This document shows positions 27,101 to 36,009 of a stretch of 64,000 nucleotides of DNA, in pieces. How positions within the stretch are numbered: position 1 is the stretch's first letter; every line of letters starts with the position of its first letter. The notes beneath the pieces were generated by a model. That model did no database searches. It had not been told where the DNA came from and saw only the letters and a list, made by a program, of their open reading frames with translations. The position numbers and the translations under genes are program-made. The stretch spans positions 496,001-560,000 of the forward strand of contig NC_021487.1 in the NCBI RefSeq assembly GCF_000427095.1, read 5' to 3'. This stretch comes from Chthonomonas calidirosea T49. Lineage in GTDB: Bacteria > Armatimonadota > Chthonomonadetes > Chthonomonadales > Chthonomonadaceae.

Positions 27101-28051
27101 ATGGATCGACCCATTATTGTCATCACAGGCCCCACGGCGGTCGGTAAGACCGATGTGGCCATGGCGCTTGCAGAGCGCGTGGCCGGAGAGATCGTAAATG
27201 CCGACTCGATGCAAGTCTACATTGGCATGGACATCGGTACCGCCAAACCCACCCCCGACCAACGACAGCGGATTCCCTTCCATCTCATAGATATCGTCCC
27301 GCCAGACTACCCTTTTAGCGTTGCCGAATGGAAAGAGCGTGCCCTTGCGGCCATTGCCGATATCACCGCGCGTGGCAAGCAGGCCATCTTATGCGGCGGC
27401 ACGGGGATGTATCTTCGAGCCCTTTTGGAGGATTGGAACCTGGCGGGAACCCCCCGCGATCCGAAGCTTCGAGAACAGCTTCACCATGAGGCGCAACAGC
27501 AGGGGCGAGCTAGCTTACACGCTCGGCTGCAGGAGGTGGATCCGGAAACCGCAGCGCGCCTTCATCCAAACGACCTCGTACGAGTCGTCCGCGCGCTCGA
27601 GGTGTACTACCTAACAGGCAAACCGCTCTCTGAGTGGCAGCGCGTGAACAAAGCGGAGGCCAGACCGCTCCAGGCACGCCAGTTTATCCTTACCATGCCC
27701 CGGCCTCTCCTTTATCAACGCATTGAACAACGCGTGGAGGCCATGCTGGCGGCCGGTTGGGAGGAAGAGGTGCGTCAGCTGCTTGCACAAGGCTACTCCC
27801 CAAACCTTACCTCTATGCAATCGCTAGGGTACCATGAACTTGTATGTTATATAACGGGTAAAATAACGAGGGAGCAAGCCGTAGAACTCATTAAGCAAAA
27901 TACCCGCCGCTTCGCCAAGAGACAGCTGACCTGGTTCCGTGCCGTTCCCTGTGCAGAGTGGCTTTCCATCGAAAATAAGGAGCATGCAGAGGTTGCAGAG
28001 GCCATTATCCAACGTCTAGTCACACAAGACACCACGTGCGCGGTGTGTTAA
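27101..28051 (+). CDS. miaA: tRNA dimethylallyltransferase
   Basis: The 316-residue enzyme adds a dimethylallyl group to A37 of tRNAs that read UNN codons. The P-loop VITGPTAVGKTDVAMALA is near residue 8, followed by NADSMQVYIGMDIGTAKP, the DMAPP/tRNA-binding region GGTGMYLRALLEDW, and the C-terminal TRRFAKRQLTWFR typical of MiaA. The ATG at 27101 starts at the family N-terminus; a TTG start at 27083 is possible, but neither has a good ribosome site. The near-consensus promoter is just upstream. hfq follows after 42 nt, the same order as in many Proteobacteria. Confidence 0.95.
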   Translation: MDRPIIVITGPTAVGKTDVAMALAERVAGEIVNADSMQVYIGMDIGTAKPTPDQRQRIPFHLIDIVPPDYPFSVAEWKERALAAIADITARGKQAILCGGTGMYLRALLEDWNLAGTPRDPKLREQLHHEAQQQGRASLHARLQEVDPETAARLHPNDLVRVVRALEVYYLTGKPLSEWQRVNKAEARPLQARQFILTMPRPLLYQRIEQRVEAMLAAGWEEEVRQLLAQGYSPNLTSMQSLGYHELVCYITGKITREQAVELIKQNTRRFAKRQLTWFRAVPCAEWLSIENKEHAEVAEAIIQRLVTQDTTCAVC

Positions 28052-28093
28052 AAATTCGATTTCCCTTACAACTTTTTGGGGAGGAGCAAAATA

Positions 28094-28399
28094 ATGAACA
28101 AATCACCATTAAACCTTCAGGATATGTTCCTGAATCAAGTTCGCAAAGAAAATATTGGAGTCACCATCTATCTCATCGGCGGAGTTCAATTAAGAGGACA
28201 TGTGCGTGGTTTCGATGCCTTTACGATCCTGCTCGAATCGGTAGGCAAACCCACACAACTCGTTTACAAACATGCGGTTACCTCCATCGTCCCTGCCCGC
28301 CCCGTTCCTAACTTCTATTCGGAAGTGCATCGAGAACTCAGCGGCGAAAAACTGGAGCGAGAACAACAACCCGCTTCCACCACAACCTCACAAAGCTGA
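28094..28399 (+). CDS. hfq: RNA chaperone Hfq
   Basis: A 101-residue Sm-like protein that pairs small RNAs with messages. Residues 1-65 form the Sm core: [20 protein letters not shown] is the first helix and Sm1 strand, and [14 protein letters not shown] is the Sm2 motif (the classic YKHAIST). A hydrophilic C-terminal tail rich in Glu, Gln and Thr follows. The ATG at 28094 has a strong GGGGAGGAG site; a longer frame from 28076 would remove that logic. It lies 42 nt after miaA and 24 nt before dapF. Its presence implies sRNA-based regulation in this organism. Confidence 0.95.
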   Translation: MNKSPLNLQDMFLNQVRKENIGVTIYLIGGVQLRGHVRGFDAFTILLESVGKPTQLVYKHAVTSIVPARPVPNFYSEVHRELSGEKLEREQQPASTTTSQS

Positions 28400-28423
28400 T
28401 TTTTTGAGAGACGGTATGGCCCT

Positions 28424-29263
28424 ATGAAATTCACAAAAATGCATGGCATTGGCAACGATTTTATCGTAGTAAATGCCATTCATCAGCCCATCGAAGAGGC
28501 GATGCTGCCGGAACTTAGCCGACGCATGAATCATCGTAAATTCGGCATTGGAGGGGATGGCCTCATCCTCATCTTGCCCTCTCGCGTGGCCGACTATCGC
28601 ATGCGTATGTTCAATCCCGATGGCAGCGAGGCGGAGATGTGCGGCAACGGAATCCGCTGCTTTGCCAAATACGTCTATGAGCACGGCCTCCACCCAGAGA
28701 CCCAACTGAAGGTGGAGACGCTAGCCGGCATCAAGAACCTTAAACTACAAACCCGAGGCGGCAAGGTGGAATCCGTACGCGTGGATATGGGAACCCCGCG
28801 CCTGAGGCGTTCCGAGATTCCCATGCGCGGCGAAGATAGCGAACAGGTGCTTAATGAACCGCTGAAGGTGGAAGGACAACGTTTCGATATCACGGCCGTC
28901 TCTATGGGAAACCCTCATGTGGTTATCTTTGTGGACAACATAGACCACTTTCCTGTATCTCGATTCGGCCCGCTCATAGAAAACCATCGGGCGTTCCCCG
29001 AGCGCACAAACGTTCAGTTCGTCCAGGTGTGCAGCCCAACCGAGATCATCCTGCGGACATGGGAACGCGGAGCTGGCGAAACGCTTGCCTGCGGCACGGG
29101 CGCCTGCGCCGCGGTCGTGGCCTCTGTCCTGAATAATAAAACCACACGCCACGTGCTCGTTCATCTGCCCGGAGGTGACCTGCGCATTGAATGGATGGGC
29201 GACCAACGTGTTATGATGACCGGCCCAGCGGAAGAGGTGTTCGAAGGCGATTTTCCAATCTAA
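28424..29263 (+). CDS. dapF: Diaminopimelate epimerase
   Basis: The 279-residue cofactor-independent racemase converts LL- to meso-diaminopimelate for lysine and peptidoglycan synthesis. The two catalytic cysteines are visible in the mirrored motifs: EMCGNGIRCFAKYV near residue 73 and GETLACGTGACAAVV near residue 220. The N-terminus FTKMHGIGNDFIVV is exact for the family. Length is standard. It follows hfq by 24 nt on the same strand, so it is probably part of the miaA operon; the FGGY kinase begins 20 nt after its stop. Confidence 0.96.
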   Translation: MKFTKMHGIGNDFIVVNAIHQPIEEAMLPELSRRMNHRKFGIGGDGLILILPSRVADYRMRMFNPDGSEAEMCGNGIRCFAKYVYEHGLHPETQLKVETLAGIKNLKLQTRGGKVESVRVDMGTPRLRRSEIPMRGEDSEQVLNEPLKVEGQRFDITAVSMGNPHVVIFVDNIDHFPVSRFGPLIENHRAFPERTNVQFVQVCSPTEIILRTWERGAGETLACGTGACAAVVASVLNNKTTRHVLVHLPGGDLRIEWMGDQRVMMTGPAEEVFEGDFPI

Positions 29264-29283
29264 AACCTAGTCGGTGAATCAGC

Positions 29284-30936
29284 ATGAGTGACTATGTCAT
29301 CGGTGTAGATGTCGGCACAGGTAGCGCACGTGCGGGGATCTTTGACCTTCGTGGCAAACTCCTCGCAATGGCCGCTGAGCCGATACAGATTTGGCGGCCT
29401 CGCCCACTCCACGTAGAGCAGTCTTCAGAGGATATCTGGAGGGCGGTTTCTATCGCCGTGCGCACCTGCTGCCAACGCGCTGGATGTCGGCCTGAAGAGG
29501 TTCGAGGCATCAGCTTCGATGCCACCTGCTCGCTCGTGGTGCTCGGCGATCAAGATAGACCCCTGCCTGTGAACTTTGAGGGAGATGCCAACCGCAACAT
29601 CATCGTATGGATGGATCATCGCGCGCTTGCCGAGGCGGAAGAGATCAACGCAGGACACTATGAGGTTCTCCGCTACGTCGGGTGGAAGATCTCCCCGGAG
29701 ATGGAGACGCCCAAACTGCTTTGGTTAAAGCGACATCTGCCAGACACGTGGCAAAAGGCTCGTCGCTTCTTCGATCTTGCCGACTATCTTACCTATCGCG
29801 CCACAGGCAACGACACACGCAGCTTCTGCACCGTCGTCTGTAAATGGACCTACCTTGGACACAGTGGCGAGAACGGCACATGGGATCGCAACTACTTTAG
29901 CGCCATTGGCCTTGAAGATGTTTTGGAGCGAGACCTTGCCGGCCACGTCATTCGTCCCATGGGAAGCCCGCTGGGCAAGCTGTTGCCACAAGCGGCCGCG
30001 GATCTGGGCCTAACCACTGAATGTCGCGTGGGAGTGGGAATCATTGATGCCCACGCTGGTGGCATTGGGCTGCTCGGCGCCGTTTGGGAAGAGGGCGAGC
30101 CCCTCGATCCCGCCCGTCTTGATACGGCCCTCGCCTACATCGGAGGCACAAGCGGATGCCACATGGCGGTCTCACAAGAGCCCCGTTTTCTGCAGGGCGT
30201 GTGGGGCCCTTACTACAGCGCCATGATCCCGGGCATGTGGCTGATCGAAGCAGGCCAAAGCTCGGCAGGGAGCGCTATAGACCAAGCGGTCATCGATCAT
30301 GCCAACGCCCCCTCCTTGCAGGCCGAGGCCGCGGAGCGCGGCTGCACCCCCCATGAAATTCTTAACTCCTATCTTCTAACACAGGCCAATGACAGCCATT
30401 GGGCGCTTCTTAGCAAAGACGTCCACATCCTTCCGTTCTATCTCGGAAATCGCTCGCCCTACGCCGATCCGCATGCGCGCGCAGTGCTCGATGGATTGAC
30501 CCTCGATAACTCGATCCACTCGCAGGCCCTGCGCTACCTAGCCACCATACAGGGCGTTTGCTCGGTGGACTATCTTGTTATTAAAGCGCTTAATGAGGCC
30601 GGCTTCAACATAGGCACGCTCTTTGTAACCGGCGGCATTACGAAAAACCCGCTCTGGCTGCAGACATTGGCCGACGCTACCGGCCTTCCCTGCGTCCTAC
30701 CCGCCGAAGAGGAGGCCGTGCTGCTTGGAACCGCGATCTTGGCAGCAGTGGGCTCGCAAGCCTATCCGGATGTCTTAACCGCCATGCGCGCCATGTGCCA
30801 CCGTGGGCGCGTGGTGCAGCCGAACCTCACGCTTAAACCCTACTATGAGGCGCGCCATCGCATTGTTGAAAACCTTTATCAACAACAGGTTGCCCATCGT
30901 AACCTGATGAAACCTTTTGAAGCTGACTCAGCATGA
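29284..30936 (+). CDS. FGGY-family carbohydrate kinase (ribulokinase-like)
   Basis: A 550-residue sugar kinase with the two actin-like domains of the FGGY family. The phosphate-1 motif is IGVDVGTGSARAGIFD at the N-terminus, a catalytic Asp lies in IVWMDHRA, and the adenosine motif is FVTGGITKNPLWLQTLADATG near residue 445. Length and the DATCSLVVL segment suit the D-ribulokinase/FGGY pentulose kinase branch better than glycerol or xylulose kinases. It overlaps the asparaginase-like gene by ATGA. The substrate is inferred only by family resemblance. Confidence 0.88.
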   Translation: MSDYVIGVDVGTGSARAGIFDLRGKLLAMAAEPIQIWRPRPLHVEQSSEDIWRAVSIAVRTCCQRAGCRPEEVRGISFDATCSLVVLGDQDRPLPVNFEGDANRNIIVWMDHRALAEAEEINAGHYEVLRYVGWKISPEMETPKLLWLKRHLPDTWQKARRFFDLADYLTYRATGNDTRSFCTVVCKWTYLGHSGENGTWDRNYFSAIGLEDVLERDLAGHVIRPMGSPLGKLLPQAAADLGLTTECRVGVGIIDAHAGGIGLLGAVWEEGEPLDPARLDTALAYIGGTSGCHMAVSQEPRFLQGVWGPYYSAMIPGMWLIEAGQSSAGSAIDQAVIDHANAPSLQAEAAERGCTPHEILNSYLLTQANDSHWALLSKDVHILPFYLGNRSPYADPHARAVLDGLTLDNSIHSQALRYLATIQGVCSVDYLVIKALNEAGFNIGTLFVTGGITKNPLWLQTLADATGLPCVLPAEEEAVLLGTAILAAVGSQAYPDVLTAMRAMCHRGRVVQPNLTLKPYYEARHRIVENLYQQQVAHRNLMKPFEADSA

Positions 30937-31874
30937 ACCCTCTTATCCTCGCCACATGGCGCTTTGGGCAAGCCGCCTGCGCAAAAGGCTTTTCGCTGCT
31001 CGCAGAAGGCCTCTCTGCCCTCGACGCAATCGAGGCTGCAGCCAATGTCGTGGAAGAGGACCCCAACGTGAACTCCGTTGGCTATGGGGGGCTTCCAAAT
31101 GCGGAAGGCGTCGTAGAGCTCGACGCGGCGATCATGGATGGAGCCCAACACACCGCCGGAGCGGTGGCTGCCCTCACGGGTTTTCGCCGCCCCATATCCG
31201 TTGCCCGGTGCGTGATGGAGCGCACACCGCATGTGATGCTTGTTGGTGAAAATGCCAAACGCTTCGCTTTGCAGGCGGGGTTTGTCGAGGAGGAGCTGCT
31301 GACCGAGGCCGCAAGACAGCGTTGGCTCGCATGGAGATCGAACCAAACAGGGGCGGAAGTGGCGCATTTCGACCGGCTCTCGAAAGAGGGGCACGACACC
31401 ATTGGGCTTTGCGCCCTTGATAAAAACGGCAACCTTGCTGCCGGTTGCACCACCAGCGGGCTGGCCTGGAAGCTTCCCGGCCGAGTCGGCGACTCGCCGA
31501 TCGTTGGGTCGGGGCTGTACGTGGATAACGAACTGGGAGCCGCAGCGGCCACCGGCGATGGGGACGAGATCATGAAAGTCTGCCTCTCATATCGTGCCGT
31601 CATGTTGCTAGAGAGAGGCTACACGGCCCAGCAAGCCTGCGAAGAGGCGCTACGTTACCTCCTCCGTAAAAGACCTCCCGAAACATGCCGTCCCTATGGG
31701 GCCGCCCTTATTGCCCTTCGCAAAGATGGAGATTGCGGAGCCGCCGCTACGCGAACCGGCTTTCAGGCACCGGATCGCCTCTGGATTTGGGCGATCGCCT
31801 CGACAGAGCACCCTGAAGGGCTTCTCCAAGAGGGTAGCTACGTTACGTTGACGCAGAGCCTACCGCATCTTTGA
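30933..31874 (+). CDS. N4-(beta-N-acetylglucosaminyl)-L-asparaginase family hydrolase
   Basis: A 313-residue Ntn-hydrolase of the glycosylasparaginase/isoaspartyl peptidase family. The autoprocessing site is HDTIGLCALDKNGNLAAGCTTSG: the chain would cut before the Thr of HDT, leaving Thr as nucleophile. Upstream VGYGGLPNAEGVVELDA and downstream RVGDSPIVGSGLYVDNELGAAAATGDGDE are family signatures. It may cleave N-linked GlcNAc-Asn or isoaspartyl dipeptides. No signal peptide is visible, so it seems cytoplasmic. It is coupled by ATGA to the sugar kinase, which hints at breakdown of glycoconjugates, and selB starts 10 nt after it. Confidence 0.88.
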   Translation: MNPLILATWRFGQAACAKGFSLLAEGLSALDAIEAAANVVEEDPNVNSVGYGGLPNAEGVVELDAAIMDGAQHTAGAVAALTGFRRPISVARCVMERTPHVMLVGENAKRFALQAGFVEEELLTEAARQRWLAWRSNQTGAEVAHFDRLSKEGHDTIGLCALDKNGNLAAGCTTSGLAWKLPGRVGDSPIVGSGLYVDNELGAAAATGDGDEIMKVCLSYRAVMLLERGYTAQQACEEALRYLLRKRPPETCRPYGAALIALRKDGDCGAAATRTGFQAPDRLWIWAIASTEHPEGLLQEGSYVTLTQSLPHL

Positions 31875-31884
31875 GCCGCTACCG

Positions 31885-33798
31885 ATGAAACATGTCATCA
31901 TTGGCACCGCAGGACATGTAGACCACGGAAAGACAACCCTCATCCAAGCGTTGACCGGCGTTAACCCCGATAGGCTGAAGGAAGAGCAGGCACGGGGCAT
32001 GACGATTGACATCGGCTTTGCCCCCCTTACCCTGCCCGACGGCACTACGGTAAGCATTGTGGATGTGCCCGGCCACGAACGGTTTTTAAAAAATATGCTG
32101 GCTGGGGCTACTGGCGTGGATGTCGTCTTGCTCGTCGTCGCCGCCGATGAATCCGTTATGCCTCAAACCGTGGAGCACTTGAACATCCTGCGCTTTCTCG
32201 ATGTCCGCCAGGGCGTCGTGGCCGTCACGAAAAGCGATCTGGTGGATGAGGCGTGGATGCAGGCGGTTCAAGAGGATATTCGCGAACACCTTAAGGATAC
32301 GTTCTTAGCTCAAGCTCCCATCATCCCCGTCTCGGCGATAACGGGTAAAGGCCTTGAAAAACTTCGGCATGCGCTGCTATCGGCGGTCAGTCGGGCGAGG
32401 GCTAGAAACACCGCCCTCCCCTATCGCCTCCCTATAGACCGCGTCTTTACCGTACAAGGCTTTGGAACCGTCGTTACAGGCACGCTGGTATCGGGCACCA
32501 TCCAAGTGGGCGATCCTGTGGAGATCCTGCCGCAAAAGCTTATCAGCCGCGTGCGTGGACTACAAATTCATGGCGTCAAAGTCGATCGAGCGGAAGCAGG
32601 CTCCCGGGTGGCTGTAAATCTGGCCGGCATCTCTCCCGAACAACTCGAAAGAGGGGCTCAGATCAGCGCACCTGGCGTTCTTGTGCCGACCGTTCGAATG
32701 GACGCGGTGCTTCAAATACTGGGCGAGGCGCCCAAACCTGTTCGCACGCACGACCGCGTTCGGCTCTATGTTGGAACGGATGAGGTTATTGGACGCCTGG
32801 TCGTTCTCAACGATTCAAAGCAGATACCTCCAGGCGATCAAGGCTACATTCAGTTCCGAGCCGAGAAGCCCTTTGTCTGCGCGCGGGGCGATCGCTTCGT
32901 CATCCGCTCCTACTCTCCGATGCAACTGCTCGGCGGAGGGATGGTGCTCGACCCCAATGCCCCCCTCCACCGCAAAGTAACTCCACAGCTGCTTCAAGCC
33001 CTTCAGGCCCGCGAAAAGGGGCGGGTGGAGGATATGTTGGAGAGCGTCTTGCTTGCCGCCCCTCATGGGCTGTCTCGAAGAGAGCTCGCGATGAAACTTT
33101 CGGTTGAGGAGGACAAGCTAGAGGCGCTTCTGCAACAGGCTCAAGAGAAGGTGATCCATCTCCAAGAGAGCTATGTCATCCACACCACCTGCTTGCAAGC
33201 CCTTACCGAACGGCTTCAGCACCTCTTGCAAACCTACCATCAACGCTATCCTCTCCGCGCGGGCATGCCTAAAGAGGAGCTGAAAACCGCCCTTGGCCTG
33301 CCACCCGATGGCAAGGCGCTGAACCACCTTCTTGCCTACTGGACATCTCGCGAGATCGTCAAATCGGCCGCAGGTATCGTGCGCCTTAGCAACTTCGTGG
33401 TACAACTTAACCCGCACCAAGAGAGGCTACTTCAGCGCATTGAGAAGTTCTACACCGAATGCGATCTGATCATCCCATCCATTGAGGAGGTCAGCCGAGC
33501 GGTAAAAGCTCCCCCCGACGCCATTGCCACACTTTTACGAATTGGGCTGGAGCAAGGGCGCTTTGTACGCGTCGCAGAGGGACTCTACTACCCGCAAAGC
33601 ACCCTGAACAGACTGAAGGCTACCGTGCGGAACTACATCCAACAGCATGGCTCGATCACGGTGGCAAAGCTCCGAGATATTACACAGACCAACCGAAAAG
33701 CCTGCCTCATCGCGCTCGAATATCTGGACGCCTGCGGCTTCACCCGCCGCATCAACGACACGGAACGCATCCTGGTTAACGCATCAGCCGAGGAGTAG
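31885..33798 (+). CDS. selB: Selenocysteine-specific elongation factor SelB
   Basis: A 637-residue translational GTPase that delivers selenocysteyl-tRNA to UGA codons. The G1 motif GHVDHGKTTL, G3 motif DVPGHERFLKNM and G4 motif TKSDL mark the EF-Tu-like domain. Domains II and III follow, and the C-terminal half consists of winged-helix repeats (for example SITVAKLRDITQTNRKACLIALEYLD at the end) that bind SECIS RNA. Length is standard. It lies 10 nt after the asparaginase-like gene. selA, selD, tRNA-Sec and selenoprotein genes are not seen in this window, so the rest of the pathway must be elsewhere. Confidence 0.95.
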   Translation: MKHVIIGTAGHVDHGKTTLIQALTGVNPDRLKEEQARGMTIDIGFAPLTLPDGTTVSIVDVPGHERFLKNMLAGATGVDVVLLVVAADESVMPQTVEHLNILRFLDVRQGVVAVTKSDLVDEAWMQAVQEDIREHLKDTFLAQAPIIPVSAITGKGLEKLRHALLSAVSRARARNTALPYRLPIDRVFTVQGFGTVVTGTLVSGTIQVGDPVEILPQKLISRVRGLQIHGVKVDRAEAGSRVAVNLAGISPEQLERGAQISAPGVLVPTVRMDAVLQILGEAPKPVRTHDRVRLYVGTDEVIGRLVVLNDSKQIPPGDQGYIQFRAEKPFVCARGDRFVIRSYSPMQLLGGGMVLDPNAPLHRKVTPQLLQALQAREKGRVEDMLESVLLAAPHGLSRRELAMKLSVEEDKLEALLQQAQEKVIHLQESYVIHTTCLQALTERLQHLLQTYHQRYPLRAGMPKEELKTALGLPPDGKALNHLLAYWTSREIVKSAAGIVRLSNFVVQLNPHQERLLQRIEKFYTECDLIIPSIEEVSRAVKAPPDAIATLLRIGLEQGRFVRVAEGLYYPQSTLNRLKATVRNYIQQHGSITVAKLRDITQTNRKACLIALEYLDACGFTRRINDTERILVNASAEE

Positions 33799-33886
33799 CT
33801 GGGCGCTTTCATAACGTCCGATAATGTTTGTTAAGGTAGACCAAATTAAAAAAGCGAATCGAGTAACCCCCGCCTCAACGCCCTAC

Positions 33887-34861
33887 CTAATGCTGGGAGT
33901 TTACATAGTCTACCAAAGATTGCGCGGCCTCTTTGTCCCGAATGTTGGTTAAATCCCACTCGTTGGTGTCTAACACGTCGCGAATGTAACCCGCCGCAAC
34001 CACCGTCCCTTTTAAAATAAAGAGGAGATTCTCACCCCGATGCGCGTGAGACCACTGGAAGAAGCGAGAACGCCCCTCCGGCGTTAAATGAAGTGAGACC
34101 GTATACGACGGCCCCACCAGCAACGTTGGAGGCTGCTCCTCCAACTGGGCACTCGTAAACATGCGGCCTGTAAGGACGACAGGGAGAGTCTCCGCTGCTA
34201 CCTCCGGCGTAAGCGTAATGACATCTTCCACGCTTCGCCCACTCGCGCTCTGATTGCTCTCTTCCTCAGTGGAAGCCATCATGCCCGAATCCCCGTTGCC
34301 GCTGTAGGTCTTGATCAGCGCCGCTAAGGTCATCGTCTTCGGTTTGCCGCCTTCTCGATCGGGGGGAACCGTTATGAGCTGATCGGGACGGATCTCCTTG
34401 AAAGCGTTCTTATCCCCACCAAGAAAGCGAACGGCGGCGCGGATATAAGGGGCTAACATCGCGTACCCCGCCCTATCGTTGACCTGGAGAGCCGCCTTAA
34501 TGGCTCCGGCCACCTGGGGGCTGCACATCGGTCCGTTGCGCGGATCAAAAATCGAGTTCCAGCCATACTCCGTTAGGCAGACTCTCGATGCCGTGTTCTC
34601 CGTGAAGATTTTGAAAAAGTTGCGGTCATAGTCCGTATGCGGGTTCAGGGCCCCGACAACGGTTAAACCGTTGAGGTCGGGCTGCAACGGCGGCCAGTGC
34701 CGCGAGAGTAGAAAATGATCCTGTATCTGGCCTGCAACATACCAAATGGCAAGGAGGGCGACAAAAACCGTCAATAAACGACGAGTGCCAAGCTCGCGTG
34801 TCAGTCGCATACGCGCGGGCGCGTCGGCCGGTGAAACCGCTTCTGCCGGAAAAAGGGGCAT
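33887..34861 (-). CDS. Single-TM protein with SecD P1-head-like C-terminal domain
   Basis: A 324-residue protein. One membrane helix lies near residues 29-46 (LLTVFVALLAIWYVAG), so most of the chain is extracytoplasmic. The central part is unrecognised and has a Ser/Glu-rich linker near residue 195. The last 95 residues resemble the head part of the SecD P1 domain: a VVLTGRMFTSAQ segment, then LTPEGRSRFFQWSHAHRG, LLFILKGTVVAAGYI, and a closing DKEAAQSLVDYVNS. None of the SecD transport helices are present, so this is not SecD itself. Function unknown; a periplasmic protein-handling role is an inference. It follows the aminotransferase and fabI on the same strand. Confidence 0.6.
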   Translation of the reverse strand: MPLFPAEAVSPADAPARMRLTRELGTRRLLTVFVALLAIWYVAGQIQDHFLLSRHWPPLQPDLNGLTVVGALNPHTDYDRNFFKIFTENTASRVCLTEYGWNSIFDPRNGPMCSPQVAGAIKAALQVNDRAGYAMLAPYIRAAVRFLGGDKNAFKEIRPDQLITVPPDREGGKPKTMTLAALIKTYSGNGDSGMMASTEEESNQSASGRSVEDVITLTPEVAAETLPVVLTGRMFTSAQLEEQPPTLLVGPSYTVSLHLTPEGRSRFFQWSHAHRGENLLFILKGTVVAAGYIRDVLDTNEWDLTNIRDKEAAQSLVDYVNSQH

Positions 34862-34892
34862 ATCTGCTTTATCTCCTAAAACGATCGCTTTT

Positions 34893-35993
34893 CTAATTCA
34901 ATACGGTTCTTAAGGCCGCGGATAGCAGCAAAACATTACGAGGTGTGGCCGAACTTCCCATCGTTCCAATGCGCCAAATCTTGCCCTTTAGCTTGCCAAG
35001 GCCTCCCCCTATCTCGATGCCATAGTCTTGAAGCAGCCGGGCCCGAACGTTCGCTTCATTGTCAACGGCATCCGGAACGTAAAAGGCGTTTAATGTCGGC
35101 AGCCGATGTTCAGCCCGGCCAAAGGCTTTAATGCCAAGCTCCTTCAGCTGCTCTCTCAAAAGCGTGCTGACAGCCACATGGCGCCGCCATCGATCCTCCA
35201 ATCCCTCCTCCTCGATCTCCTCTAGAGCGGCGTCCAGGGCGTAGAGTAGATTCGCCGGCACGGTGTGGTGATAAGTATGTGGCGCATCGTAGTAATCTTT
35301 GAGAAGAACCCAGTCAAAGTACCACTCTACCGGCGCTCGCCGCTGCTGCCTTACCGCCCATGCGCGCTCAGAAACGGTGATCGGCGAGATCCCTGAAGGG
35401 GCTCCAATGCATTTCTGGGTCGCGGAGTAGCTTATGTCTATTCCGAGGCGATCGACCTCCACAGGCATCCCTCCCAAAGAGGTCACCGTATCTACCAAAA
35501 ACAGGGCACCGTGTTCCCTAGCCAACTTCGCAATCTCCTCCAACGGCTGGCAAATGCCTGTAGAGGTCTCGGCATGAACGCAGGCAACCAGCTTCACTTT
35601 GCCTGCAGCGTCTAGCGCCTTGGCGATCGCGGCTGGCTCTAGCACCTCGCCCCATTCGGCCTCAACGGTTATGACTTCGGCCCCAAGGCGCCGCGTGATC
35701 TCGGCCATGCGATGCCCGAAGAAGCCATGAATCCCTACGAGCACCTTATCGGCGGGCTCGATAACGTTGGCAAAACAGCACTCCATGCCCGCCATTCCTG
35801 TGCCTGTTAAGGGGATCGTGAACGCATTTTGCGTCCCAAACACCGTTCGTAAACGCGCGCGGATCCTATCCGTGATCTCAAAGAGCTCCGGATCAAGATA
35901 GCCGATGGGAGCCCGACTAAGGGCCTCCTGCACCTTTGGGCTAATGCTGCTCGGCCCAGGTCCTAATAGCACTCTTGGTAAAGGGGTTTGCAT
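34893..35993 (-). CDS. Class V aminotransferase (alanine/serine-glyoxylate type)
   Basis: A 366-residue PLP enzyme. It begins LLGPGPSSISPKVQEAL, with TGTGMAGMECCFANV binding the cofactor phosphate, and carries HAETSTGICQPL, LVDTVTSLGG (Asp that contacts the PLP nitrogen) and SATQKCIGAPSG with the Schiff-base Lys. This is the pattern of alanine-glyoxylate and serine-glyoxylate aminotransferases. The precise amino donor cannot be told. The frame is open to 36038, but the ATG at 35993 follows GCAGGAGC and matches the family start. It sits 16 nt after fabI and is likely cotranscribed. Confidence 0.88.
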   Translation of the reverse strand: MQTPLPRVLLGPGPSSISPKVQEALSRAPIGYLDPELFEITDRIRARLRTVFGTQNAFTIPLTGTGMAGMECCFANVIEPADKVLVGIHGFFGHRMAEITRRLGAEVITVEAEWGEVLEPAAIAKALDAAGKVKLVACVHAETSTGICQPLEEIAKLAREHGALFLVDTVTSLGGMPVEVDRLGIDISYSATQKCIGAPSGISPITVSERAWAVRQQRRAPVEWYFDWVLLKDYYDAPHTYHHTVPANLLYALDAALEEIEEEGLEDRWRRHVAVSTLLREQLKELGIKAFGRAEHRLPTLNAFYVPDAVDNEANVRARLLQDYGIEIGGGLGKLKGKIWRIGTMGSSATPRNVLLLSAALRTVLN

Positions 35994-36009
35994 CCTATGC
36001 TCCTGCTTA

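Noticed and set aside
33887-34861. Annotation as SecD
   Set aside because: Only a head-like domain is similar; the transport helices and the rest of SecD are missing.
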